From Myxococcales bacterium (lineage in GTDB: Bacteria; Myxococcota_A; Polyangia; Fen-1088), in NCBI GenBank assembly GCA_003142855.1, contig PLNW01000063.1, positions 62,001 to 126,000 of the forward strand: a stretch of DNA of 64,000 nucleotides. Reading direction: 5' to 3'. The notes under the pieces are model-generated. The model was not told where the DNA came from. It searched no databases and saw nothing but the letters and a program-made list of their open reading frames with translations. The position numbers and the translations under genes are program-made. This document shows positions 18,367 to 27,200 of the stretch, piece by piece (positions within the stretch are counted from its first letter, which is position 1; each line of letters opens with the position of its first letter).

Positions 18367-18768
18367 CTACTTCCACCGGCCTTCGCCGCCTTCGGCCTTC
18401 TTCTTGGCTTCTTCGGCAGCCTTCTCCTTGGCCTTCTTGGCCTGGGCTGCCTTGGCCGCCTCTTGCCCCTTCTTGTCGTTCTGCTGGATCTTCTTCAGCG
18501 CAGCCGCGGCGTCTTTTTCCTGCTGCTTCTGGCGCTGCTGCTCACAGCCCGCCGGCTCACAGTCGTTTTCGCACTCGCACTTCAGCTTCTTGCCCTTGTT
18601 GCAGTGGCACTGGTCCTGGGCGTCACGGTAGCAGCCGCAGGCATTGAGGGGCGTTGCGGCCGGCGGAGGTTCCGCTTCCGTCTTGGCGGCCTTCTGCTTG
18701 GCAAGAGCCGAACCTGGCGTCCAGACTAGAAGGCCGAATACTGCGACGATCGAGAGTGTGATCCGCAT
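18367..18768 (-). CDS. Small secreted Cys-rich, Lys/Ala-rich coiled-coil protein
   Basis: A 133-residue protein. It has a clear signal peptide (MRITLSIVAVFGLLVWTPGSALA), a cysteine cluster at residues 43-75 (CGCYRDAQDQCHCNKG; CECENDCEPAGCEQQ) with nine cysteines, then a charged Ala/Lys/Glu helix to the end. AAGGAG precedes the ATG at 18768. The Cys cluster could bind metal or form disulfides in the periplasm; no family is recognised. Confidence 0.65.
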   Translation of the reverse strand: MRITLSIVAVFGLLVWTPGSALAKQKAAKTEAEPPPAATPLNACGCYRDAQDQCHCNKGKKLKCECENDCEPAGCEQQRQKQQEKDAAAALKKIQQNDKKGQEAAKAAQAKKAKEKAAEEAKKKAEGGEGRWK

Positions 18769-18876
18769 GGCATTCTCCTTGCTCAGGAACTATCACGTGA
18801 TCTGCAAGCCGCGCAACCGTGTAGCGGCCTTGCAGACCGCCAACATCCATGATTGAAACACTCGCGGAGGAAGCCG

Positions 18877-19071
18877 ATGGGTACAAGCCTGATGACCCGT
18901 GACAGGACCGAGGCGCGGAAAAAGGGGCTGATGGCGGTCGGGGCCTGGGGTGGAGCAGGACTGCTGGTCCTGGTGCATTGGCCCGTGATCGGATTGGTTG
19001 CTGCTGGGGGCGCCGGGTACCTGACCTACAAATGGTTCATGTTTCGCGCGAAACGCGGCATGCGGTTCTGA
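18877..19071 (+). CDS. Small two-helix membrane protein
   Basis: A 64-residue protein, MGTSLMTRDRTEARKKG..., with a charged N-terminus and two adjacent hydrophobic segments (about residues 18-35 and 37-52) and a basic tail (FRAKRGMRF). The start is ATG at 18877, preceded by GGAGGA at 6 bases; an upstream ATG at 18853 lacks such a site. Function unknown. Confidence 0.55.
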   Translation: MGTSLMTRDRTEARKKGLMAVGAWGGAGLLVLVHWPVIGLVAAGGAGYLTYKWFMFRAKRGMRF

Positions 19072-19075
19072 GGAT

Positions 19076-19720
19076 CTACGGCTCGATGTAGAGCGGAGGC
19101 CCGGAAGGTCTCTGGGATTCCCCGGGGCGTGACGCGGCTTGGGCGCGCCCGACTTGGTGGAACGTCAGGGGCAAGTCCACATGCACAGCATTTCCCTCGA
19201 ACCGCGGAAACCTCATGTCCTGGACGATGTTCCGAACGCAGCGCTCGGCATCAGAGGGCGCGCCGTTGACGCGGACAAGGCTGGCTCGTCCCTCTGGATC
19301 TGCCTCGAACGACACCGACACCATAGGGTTCTGAGCGGAGGGCGAGAAGCAGGTTGCCAGCGACGCCATGGTGCCTTGGATCGCGGAGTTCAGCACCTCA
19401 CGGCTGAGTCCATTGGGATTCCCGTTGAGTGTGCCTGAACCGCCTGAAACGCCGACGGGGGCTACGGCGGCGATCGGTGCTGGATCGGCTTGCGCGGCCA
19501 CATTCTGCGGGCCAGCGAGTTCAAAGGCTGGCAACTTGTGCGGGGCTACCTGCGCGTGGGGCACGAACTCCGGGTCCGCGCTCTTGCCTTGGGGAAGGGG
19601 TGGCGGCCTGCTCTTGCTGATGCCCAAGGCTTCACACCCCGCGCTCGACAATGCCAAAACGACCATCAGGCCGAGCGCGACTGGCTTTCCCGCCGAGCTT
19701 TGCAGCGACCGAGTCTGCAT
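19076..19720 (-). CDS. Lipoprotein with AgmX/PglI (TonB)-like C-terminal domain
   Basis: A 214-residue protein with a signal peptide, a lipobox-like SSAGC (Cys29) and a Pro/Ala-rich linker. A C-terminal domain (about residues 115-190) reads VSVSFEADPEGRASLVRVNG, then CVRNIVQDMRFPRF, then HVDLPLTFHQV. That pattern (beta strand, paired Cys, 'W/M-(R)-FP' strand) matches the TonB-like C-terminal domain shared by AgmX/PglI proteins. Two Cys (about residues 123 and 159) are placed as in that family. It is tail-to-tail with the small membrane protein (4 bases). The role is unknown; transfer of force or a structural link across the envelope is an inference. Confidence 0.65.
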   Translation of the reverse strand: MQTRSLQSSAGKPVALGLMVVLALSSAGCEALGISKSRPPPLPQGKSADPEFVPHAQVAPHKLPAFELAGPQNVAAQADPAPIAAVAPVGVSGGSGTLNGNPNGLSREVLNSAIQGTMASLATCFSPSAQNPMVSVSFEADPEGRASLVRVNGAPSDAERCVRNIVQDMRFPRFEGNAVHVDLPLTFHQVGRAQAASRPGESQRPSGPPLYIEP

Positions 19721-19836
19721 GTCCCTATTGTATCGGAAAGTCGCGTGCGTCGCTTGACCGGCAGCCGCCGCCCTGCGGCATCGCGGGTCCGATGGGGCGG
19801 GCTGGAACCGTCAAGTCGGTGTAGTGTCTTGGGTCG

Positions 19837-20739
19837 ATGCGCATCGGCGTTGATCTCGGCGGAACCAAGACCGAAAGCATTGCCATCGACGACACCGGAA
19901 CCGAACGCGCCCGACTGCGCGTGCCCACGCCCAACGACAGCTACGACGCGATCGTCGCCTGCATCGTCCGGCTCGTGCGCGAAACCGAGGCTTGCGTCCG
20001 ACAGACGGGCACCGTCGGCATAGGAATTCCCGGCGCTGTGTCGCCAGCCACCGGGCTGGTCAAGAACGCCAACACCGTCGCATTGATCGGGCATCCGCTG
20101 GATTGCGACTTGGAGCGCGCCCTGGGCCGGCCCGTGCGCATCGCCAACGATGCCAACTGCTTCGTGCTGTCGGAAGCCTCTGACGGCGCAGGCGCAAGCG
20201 CCCGGGTCGTCTTTGGCGTCATCGTGGGCACCGGCACCGGCGGCGGCGTGGTGGTGGACGGGAAACTTCTGACCGGGCCGCACGCCATCGCGGGCGAATG
20301 GGGACACAATCCCCTGCCCTGGCCTCGCGACGACGAGCAGCCGGGCCCGCCTTGCTACTGCGGAAAGAACGGCTGCATCGAAACCTTCCTCGCTGGCCCC
20401 ACCCTGGCGCGCGACCATCGGTTGCACACCGGCGAAGCGCGCGATGCGAACGACATCGCCCGGCGCGCTGAAGCCGGCGACGCGGCTGCCCTGGCGAGCA
20501 TGATTCGCTATGAGGACCGCATGGCACGAGGGCTGGCATCGGTCATCAACCTTCTCGATCCGGACGTGATCGTCATGGGAGGCGGCGTCTCCAACATCGC
20601 GCGGCTGTATCGTGAGGTCCCGCTGCGCTTGGGTCAGTACGTCTTTTCGGACACGGTCAGCACGCCCATCGTCCCGGCCCGCCACGGCGATTCAAGCGGC
20701 GTGCGCGGGGCGGCCTGGCTTTGGCCACTGCGAGCTTGA
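19837..20739 (+). CDS. ROK-family sugar kinase (fructokinase / N-acetylglucosamine kinase type)
   Basis: A 300-residue cytoplasmic kinase. MRIGVDLGGTKTESIAIDD is the phosphate-binding loop. GIGIPGAVS and NDANCFVLSEA (catalytic Asp in NDAN) follow, then IVGTGTGGGVVVDG. The ROK zinc site is EWGHNPLPW plus CYCGKNGCIETFLAGP. The length matches NagK/Mak enzymes. Specificity (fructose, mannose, GlcNAc or glucose) cannot be decided from motifs. No Shine-Dalgarno is seen before the ATG. The gene lies upstream of a glycosidase island and may feed its sugars into metabolism (inference). Confidence 0.88.
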   Translation: MRIGVDLGGTKTESIAIDDTGTERARLRVPTPNDSYDAIVACIVRLVRETEACVRQTGTVGIGIPGAVSPATGLVKNANTVALIGHPLDCDLERALGRPVRIANDANCFVLSEASDGAGASARVVFGVIVGTGTGGGVVVDGKLLTGPHAIAGEWGHNPLPWPRDDEQPGPPCYCGKNGCIETFLAGPTLARDHRLHTGEARDANDIARRAEAGDAAALASMIRYEDRMARGLASVINLLDPDVIVMGGGVSNIARLYREVPLRLGQYVFSDTVSTPIVPARHGDSSGVRGAAWLWPLRA

Positions 20740-20772
20740 CACGACCATAGGAGGAACGAGCCCGAGCTTGAG

Positions 20773-20786
20773 TGATCGATCGATCA
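20773..20786. promoter_or_regulatory. 14-bp perfect palindrome TGATCGATCGATCA, candidate operator
   Basis: The palindrome sits 77 bases before the start of the next lipoprotein gene. A related palindrome (ATTGATCGATCAAT) lies upstream of the first GH79 gene at 24068-24081; both share TGATCGATCA. A common regulator is possible, but ATCGAT-rich palindromes also arise by chance. Confidence 0.3.
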
Positions 20787-20862
20787 AAATCACTGGTCCG
20801 AGGGAGAAGAGCGTTGTAGCGTAGAGACCTCAAGTGTCAACCATGGGCTCGTGGAGGAATCG

Positions 20863-21333
20863 ATGAGACACACTGTTCTGGCAGCGATTTTCGCACTCTC
20901 CGCCTCCGCGGTTTTCAGCTTCGGATGCGGTGCAGGTGCTTCGCCGTCTGCCAACTCGTTCACGGAAGTCTACACAAAGACCATCCAGCCGAGCTGCAGC
21001 AACAACTTTTGCCACTACAACCTCGTAGATTATCGGTACGGCCAGCTCGACCTTAGTTCGAAGGTGCGTGCGTACTGGAGCCTCGTCGACCTGCCATGCA
21101 TGGGGTTCAAATGCCTAGGGACGGGAATGCGGGTGCTCCCAGGACAGCCGGACAGTAGCATCATGTATCAAAAACTCTCAGCGCCGTCGCCGTGCGGAAC
21201 CCAGATGCCGGCGGACACCACTAATTACTCGACCAACGGAACCTCGGACTTGACGTTCTCTGGACCGGGGCTTCAGGACGAGGACAAGCAGCGTATCCGT
21301 GAGTGGATCCAGGAGGGCGCGCAGGACAATTAG
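20863..21333 (+). CDS. Secreted or lipoprotein with cytochrome-c-like CX4CH motif
   Basis: A 156-residue protein with an N-terminal signal peptide ending near Cys22 (FSFGC). The rest resembles the small c-type cytochrome-like domains of myxobacterial and planctomycete lipoproteins: TKTIQPSCSNNFCHYN (CX4CH), then LPGQPDSSIMYQKLSAPSP, then CGTQMPADTT (Met ligand-like segment), then DKQRIREWIQEGAQDN. The ATG at 20863 follows GGAGG at 6 bases. Whether haem is attached to the non-standard CX4CH is unknown. Confidence 0.62.
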   Translation: MRHTVLAAIFALSASAVFSFGCGAGASPSANSFTEVYTKTIQPSCSNNFCHYNLVDYRYGQLDLSSKVRAYWSLVDLPCMGFKCLGTGMRVLPGQPDSSIMYQKLSAPSPCGTQMPADTTNYSTNGTSDLTFSGPGLQDEDKQRIREWIQEGAQDN

Positions 21334-21638
21334 ACCGCGCTCGCTGGGATCGACGCATTCCCCGCCACCCTCTCAAGGACCGGTGCGCGTGTCCGCACCT
21401 GGGCTGAGGCCAGCCCAGCCAGGGCCAGGGACTCCTTGTGCGACTCCACGTCGCAAAGAGAACGATCTTCGAGACGCCGCTTTCACCTGCCCGATCCGCG
21501 CTGCGCGCGCCAGTGCGCTTGGCTCAACTTACGATTGCTGACAAGCCAACCACGCCGAGCCAATCCTTAGTTGGTTGTGAAAGACGCCAGGATGTTCAGC
21601 GTTGGACGCCCGAAGGCACTACCTCCGGACGTCACTCC
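21334..21638 (+). other. Intergenic region with a decayed gene end and a dispersed repeat
   Basis: No intact gene. Bases 21351-21389 match 31045-31083 at 36 of 39 positions. On the reverse strand next to it, 21430-21395 reads PGPGWAGLSPGAD before a stop, like SGPGWAGLNPAF in the Cys-rich lipoprotein at 31286-31819. I infer a fragment of a related gene's 3' end. Confidence 0.35.
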
Positions 21639-22178
21639 TCAGTGAACACTTGAGCAGGCACACAGGATGTCCACGAAGGGATCCATATCCCCGTGCGTGG
21701 CGTCGTCGCAGTTCCAATCACAGATTTGCTGCTTGCACGGTGAATCAGTTGAGGCGTCAATCAAGGGCGACCACAAGTTCAGCGGGGAGTTTGGCTTCGC
21801 GCAAACGAATTGAGCGGGCGTGGCGAAATATGGATCGGTCGCGACACAGATCATCATTTCTGTGTACTGCCGTCCCAGGTCCGCATTGACAGCGTACGTG
21901 TTGTCGTACGTCTTCATACAGCTCTGCTCGCACACAGCTTCTGTGGTGGAGCAAGTGGCCAACCCACTAGCAAGGCAACAATTATGTGCGCAAGCTTGGG
22001 CCAATGTCGTTATAGGCGTTGTGGCTGCCACGCAAGCACCGCCCGTACCACCAGTGCCGCCCGTGGCACTAGTGCCACCAGTGCCACCCGTGGCCCCTGT
22101 GGTGTTGCCACTACCGCAGGCCAAGACACAAGAGGCTACGCCCAATACTAGAACCAGCGATCCGACTTTGTTCAACAT
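21639..22178 (-). CDS. Cys-rich lipoprotein with GGTGG linker
   Basis: A 179-residue protein, MLNKVGSLVLVLGVASCVLAC..., lipobox VLAC. A (G/A/S)TGGTGG linker follows, then a domain with about 13 cysteines (CAHNCCLASGLATCSTTEAVC; CKQQICDWNCDD; CACSSVH). The ATG at 22178 is preceded by GAGGG; a GTG four codons upstream is less well placed. The Gly/Thr-rich tether is the same style as in the neighbouring glycosidases, suggesting display at the outer surface. Unknown function. Confidence 0.65.
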   Translation of the reverse strand: MLNKVGSLVLVLGVASCVLACGSGNTTGATGGTGGTSATGGTGGTGGACVAATTPITTLAQACAHNCCLASGLATCSTTEAVCEQSCMKTYDNTYAVNADLGRQYTEMMICVATDPYFATPAQFVCAKPNSPLNLWSPLIDASTDSPCKQQICDWNCDDATHGDMDPFVDILCACSSVH

Positions 22179-22318
22179 GTTATCCCTCACGGAAAGCCAG
22201 GTTAGCCCATCACGGCACTCGTCGCAAGAGGCTTTTCCTGGAGGTTTTTCTGAAGATCACGAACATGATCGAGAAGTTTCCAAGCTGCGGAAATCAGACC
22301 AACTACAGCTTCCCATGC

Positions 22319-23944
22319 CTACTGCAGGACGCGGACGAGCGCTGCGCTGGCGGCTGGGACATAGACTGAGACGGTGTTTCCCGAGACCGTCTGAATGTAG
22401 GGTGCATTGCGAGGCCAATCGCCCGCCACCGAGACCTGGGCGCCAGCAAGGGTCACGCTCCCCGCCGCTGCCGTCAGGTTGCCGGTAGGTGTCCCCTGCA
22501 GATAGATCGCGCTCGCGCTACCCACCGCGGATCCCAGATCCACTGTGGCGCTGACGTCACTCGATGCGTTCCTGTTGTTGAGCACCACGCTGGTAAATCC
22601 GTCCGTCTTGATGGCCCACGCGGTGAAGTACTGGGCGCTGGTGGTGACGGTCGTGGAAACCATCGGGCCTGTGCCGGCTTGGGTGAAGAGGAGCATACCG
22701 TAGTATTCCGGCTGTACCTGCACCACGACGCCACCGTTCTCCTTGATCGGCTCATAGTAGAAGGGAACCGTTCCATCCATTCCAGTCTCGCCGTTGTGGA
22801 AATTGATTCCACTGCCGCCACGCTTGGCGACCTCGAACATGTAATCGATCGCCCACAGACCCGCGATGAGCGTGTCGCCTAGGCCCTGCTGACCGTGACC
22901 GGAACAGGTGTTGTTTTCGTCCATGCGCCACCCCGGGAGCTGGTTCTTTGTCGTTGCAGCCTCGATCGTATCAAAGATGTCGGTGAGTTGGGTCGTTGTT
23001 ATCTGAAGGTTGGGCACCGAGCATCCCGACGAATTGGCTGCGGCGACGTAGGAGTGCTGCGACAGAAGGGCCAGCTTACCCGGATACTTCACCGCTATGC
23101 TGTCAGCAAACGGAGCAGCGTACGTTACGTCAGCTTTGCTGGTGCAGGCCGGGCCAACCAACAGAGCGCCCGGTGCGGCGAGAATGGCATCCGCGAACTT
23201 CTCGTAGGCCGTTGTCTGGTCGGCCCAGCTCCCAAATTTGTCGGGCTCGTTGCCGATCTCGATTCCGACAATGCTCGACGGACACGCGCTCATGACATAG
23301 GCCGCCTCTGCCGCGGAAACGGGCGGCAGGACCACCTGGAAATTGACGCCATAGATGGCCTTGCTTCCCGTCGCGGCCAGGAAGCCGCAGAGTTGGTCGA
23401 CTCCGCCAGTCGTGACCTTGAAGTTGAATGGCTGTCCATTTGGCTGACAAGGCGCGGTCCCTGTGCCAGCCCAGGTGCAACGTTCGACATCGTTGGCACC
23501 AAGCCGCACCATCGGAGAACCAAGGAGACTGTAGAGCGCAATCATGTTCGTGTTGTTGCTGGTGAGCGAGCCATTCATGATGTGCGTCTTTTCGTAGCTG
23601 AACCCGGTAAAATCGGCACCGATGGTTCCTACGGTGGTACTGGGGTCCACGGTCACCGTGGCCGTGGTCCCCGTGCCCGAGGGACCGCCAGTCACCGGCG
23701 TTCCCCATTCAGGCGTCGCGGGAGTTCCAGTACTCCCGCCCGAGATGGCGCACAAGCCGGTGGTCCCGCCCGCGGCGCCGGTGGTGCCGCCAGCACTAGT
23801 CGCAATCCCGCCCGTGCCGCCCCCGCCAATGGGCCCCCCTGGGCTGGTACCCGAGCCACACCCAGACGTGAAGGCTGCGGTGAGCAGCACCGCACCCGCG
23901 AAACGATAGAGAAAGACAGTCAATGATAGGCTCCTGCTGCTCAT
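22319..23944 (-). CDS. GH79-like glycoside hydrolase lipoprotein (beta-glucuronidase/heparanase family), copy 1
   Basis: A 541-residue protein: lipobox TSGC (Cys29), short Gly/Thr linker, then a catalytic (beta/alpha)8 domain. GADFTGFSYEKTHI at the domain start fits GH79, VGIEIGNEPDKFGS carries the probable acid/base Glu (N-E-P) and WRMDENNTCSGHGQQG the probable nucleophile Glu; WAIDYMFEVAKRG and GINFHNGE follow. The C-terminal beta domain (from about 455) reads TSVVLNNRNASSDVSATVDLG. Retaining GH79 enzymes cut beta-glucuronides in plant or animal polysaccharides. AAGGAG precedes the ATG. A longer paralogue lies at 33668-35704, nearly the same over the catalytic region. Substrate is inferred only from the family. 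Confidence 0.78.
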   Translation of the reverse strand: MSSRSLSLTVFLYRFAGAVLLTAAFTSGCGSGTSPGGPIGGGGTGGIATSAGGTTGAAGGTTGLCAISGGSTGTPATPEWGTPVTGGPSGTGTTATVTVDPSTTVGTIGADFTGFSYEKTHIMNGSLTSNNTNMIALYSLLGSPMVRLGANDVERCTWAGTGTAPCQPNGQPFNFKVTTGGVDQLCGFLAATGSKAIYGVNFQVVLPPVSAAEAAYVMSACPSSIVGIEIGNEPDKFGSWADQTTAYEKFADAILAAPGALLVGPACTSKADVTYAAPFADSIAVKYPGKLALLSQHSYVAAANSSGCSVPNLQITTTQLTDIFDTIEAATTKNQLPGWRMDENNTCSGHGQQGLGDTLIAGLWAIDYMFEVAKRGGSGINFHNGETGMDGTVPFYYEPIKENGGVVVQVQPEYYGMLLFTQAGTGPMVSTTVTTSAQYFTAWAIKTDGFTSVVLNNRNASSDVSATVDLGSAVGSASAIYLQGTPTGNLTAAAGSVTLAGAQVSVAGDWPRNAPYIQTVSGNTVSVYVPAASAALVRVLQ

Positions 23945-24067
23945 GAAAATCTCCTTGCGATGGGTAGGGGCACAGAGGCCAACACGACCGATGCCTCGTC
24001 ACCCAGTTGAACCTTCCGCAACTGACACACTAGCAAATGGCCCGGCCGCCTGTCCCGTTTGCAGATG

Positions 24068-24081
24068 ATTGATCGATCAAT
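24068..24081. promoter_or_regulatory. 14-bp perfect palindrome ATTGATCGATCAAT, candidate operator
   Basis: It is located 124 bases before the start of GH79 copy 1, between it and the end of GH2 copy 1. It shares TGATCGATCA with the palindrome at 20773-20786. It could be an operator for the glycosidase genes. Confidence 0.35.
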
Positions 24082-24122
24082 ATGTCTTTGCGGCCGCATT
24101 GTAAAGCTGGACGTAAATAAAC

Positions 24123-24154
24123 CGCCGACGACCTCGACTGCGAGGCCATCGGCG
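24123..24154 (-). terminator. Rho-independent-type terminator after GH2 copy 1
   Basis: A hairpin with two stem blocks (6 bp, 3x3 internal loop, CCTCG/CGAGG, 4-base loop), followed on the reverse strand by GGTTTATTTACG. It lies 49 bases after the stop of GH2 copy 1. Confidence 0.5.
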
Positions 24155-24202
24155 ACTTTAGCACGCACTACTGATTGGCGACTGTACGACTTTTCCCAAA
24201 GG

Positions 24203-27200
24203 CTATCGGGGGAGCAACCCGTTCACGACCGGCACAGCCACGGACGTCACCGTCGCGGTGCCTTGGGTTAGGCCGGGGCTGGTGGCGGTTAGGGTGATAG
24301 CTCCGGCGGTCGTTTGCGAACGAATGAAGACGCGATTGATTCCGCCCTCGGTGTACAGATAGAGGTTGTTGGTCGAATTGATCATGCTTTCGTTGACCCC
24401 GCCGCGCCAGGTTCCGGGACCGGTCACGGCGAAAGTAATCTTGGGCTCGCCGGTTGGTTGGTTGTCCGTTGCTTTGGTGGTGGGGCCGTAGGTGGGAACC
24501 CGCAGTCCGGTCGCATCCACGACCTCGACGTCGAACATGGCCACGTCTGCACCGTTGGCCAGGAAACCGCCGGGAGCAGTCGTAGCCGTGAGCTTGACAG
24601 CCGCAGCCGCGCCAGCCGTGGTCAGGGTATGCTGACAAGCCTGCTTGCCGCTGGAATCGTAGCCGACAGCTTTGATAGTGCCCGTAGCCCAGGTGATGTT
24701 CGGGAAACTGAAGGTGTACCCATCGGTTGGGGTCGTCACCTTCGTTTCCGCTCCGCCGTTGATGCTCAATCCCACTGACGACACGTTGTTCGCGACCACG
24801 TACACCGTTTTCTTGGTGCCCGCGGGATACGTCCAGTGCCCGACGATGTGTATGTCCGGCTGCGTGTTGCCAGCGACGCGGAACGCGTAGTAGGCCTCCT
24901 TAGGCAGACGCACGGCATCGACCTTGCCACCCGCGCGACAGACGCAACTGCTATCCAAACGTCCGTCGGCATTCTCGTCCGAGAAGTAGATGCAGGCGTA
25001 ACCTGCGAAGAAAGAGTGTGTGGAATCCGTGTTGTGAATGGAATCGATCTTAAGATAGCCATCGATCCGCGAAACCACCCCGGGATTCGAACTGTCGCCT
25101 ACGGTGAAGACCTCCGAAGTCTCGTTATACGTGTCCAGCGACCCTGGTACGAAGCCGCCAACGTGCGGAGGCGAGTACTGGTCCCAGATCCCTCGCAATG
25201 CCTCATCGCGGAAATCTTCTTCCTCGAGGATGGGACCCTTGTCCCGGAACCCAGTGGAGGCGCCACGGAAGATCGAACTGGTGGGGGGAGTTCCCTCAAC
25301 GTAGGCTTCCATTGTTCCATACCAATCGGCAGAGGCTTCGGCTCCTGTGTCTGGCGTGTCGCGATCACCAACACCGCGGCCACCGTTTGGATCCCATGTG
25401 TCTCTGAGAGTCTTCAGATCCGCCATCTGGGCATCGGAAACTGTACCGTTGCCCGCCTCATAGAAGAAGGCGCTCGGATTGTTCCTCACGTAGATCATGG
25501 TGGATTGCATGACGGCCATCCTCGGCGTCCACTGGGCATCCGTCGGATTGGACACCTCCTTGTCGGCGGCCGGCACAATGCTGACGACGCCGTACTTGTC
25601 ACCCGATCTGAGGTCTGAGATCTGCGGCGTGACGTGCATCCAGCGCATGTAGTTCGCGTTGGCGCCCCGGACCAGATTGGCATGAAAGTCGTGCATCCAG
25701 TCCGGCACCGCCTGGCCGAGGCCTGCCCATGAATTAGTCGAGCGGTTGGCGAAACCAAGCATATACACAAACCGGCCATTGATATACACGCCGCCCGTGC
25801 CGGCGCCTCCCTTGAATTGAGCCTGGCGGAAACCCGTGAGCGTGCTGCGCCCATTGACGACTGTCCCGCCCACAGTGAGCGTCGTTTGGACATTGTAGAG
25901 GTTCGGATACAAGTCACTCCACAACTTCGCGCCCGTCAACGGCCCACTTGCCTTGATCACCGTAGCGCCAGTCGTCGGCACCGACGTGGCGGTGCCTGCG
26001 AATGAGGTCAACGTCGTGCCTGTAGCCGCATCGACCACTTTGACGTTAAGTGTTGCGCTCGCCGCGCTGCCCGATTCGTTGTTCACCTCGGATTCCACAT
26101 TCAACGTCAGATTGCCCGTGTCGCCCTGCGCGGTGTTGTTGGTGATATTGGCATAGGCAGTGCCGTAGATGTAAATGCCCTGCGTCTTCAGATTTAGGTA
26201 GAGCGGATAGGTTTGATAGATCTTGCCCGGCACGTGCAGCCAGACATGGCCCACCAATCCACCGTAGTCCGGGTTGGTGGCATTCGCGTTCCAGTACTCA
26301 CCGCCCCCGCTGTTGTCGACGGCGACCGCGAGAACGTTGTCGGTGGTCCCGTCAGCCTTGACATTCGCGGTGATATCGATGCCGACCGGTGAGACACCGT
26401 CGGTGAAGGTTCCGACTGAGGTTCCGTTGATATAGAACGTGGCACTTTCCCGGATCCGTTCGAACTCGACGATGAACTTGTTGCCGGAGAATGTAGCAGG
26501 AACCTTGAAATGCTTACGGTACCACGCCGGTCCGGCGTACATACCGTGATCGCCGCCGCTGTGGTTGATGAGAACCCTGTAGGAATCAATATCATTGTAC
26601 GTGTGCGGTGTGCTGACCGAAGTCCAACCAGTCTCGCTGGCCGTTGTGGCCTGGGCCCCGCTTTGGTCCTGCTTGATGAACATCCAACCCACGTCCATGC
26701 TGAAGTCCCCTTCGGTCGCAGGAAGAGGGCTGCCGCCGGTATTTAGGGTGCTAATCGTGTTGCCGCCTGTTACGGTGGTTTGGCCGCCGGTAGCGCCCGC
26801 ACCGCCAGTAGCCGTCGTCTGGCCGCCGACGGTCGTCTTGCCACCTGAGGCAACAGTGGCGCCGCCAACAACCACGCCGCCACTGGCGCTTGTCTGGCCG
26901 CCGGCGGTCTTGCCAGCTGGGGCAACGGTGGTGCCACCAGTCGCGTTGCCAGCACCTGGCTGAACGGTGTTGCCGCCAGTCGCGTTGCCAGCGCCTGGCT
27001 GAACGGTGTTGCCGCCAGTTTCGTTGCCGGCGCCCGGCTGCACGGTGTTGCCGCCAGTCGCGTTGCCAGCGCCTGGCTGAACGGTGTTGCCGCCGGGATT
27101 CTGAACGGTGTTGCCGCCAGTCGCGTTGCCAGCGCCTGGCTGAACGGTGTTGCCGCCGGGATTCTGAACGGTGTTGCCGCCGGGGGCGTTGCCACCGTTG

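Noticed and set aside
26930-27190. CRISPR-like spacing of repeats
   Set aside because: The repeats are direct, in frame, with short non-unique spacers, and encode the Gly/Thr linker of GH2 copy 1.
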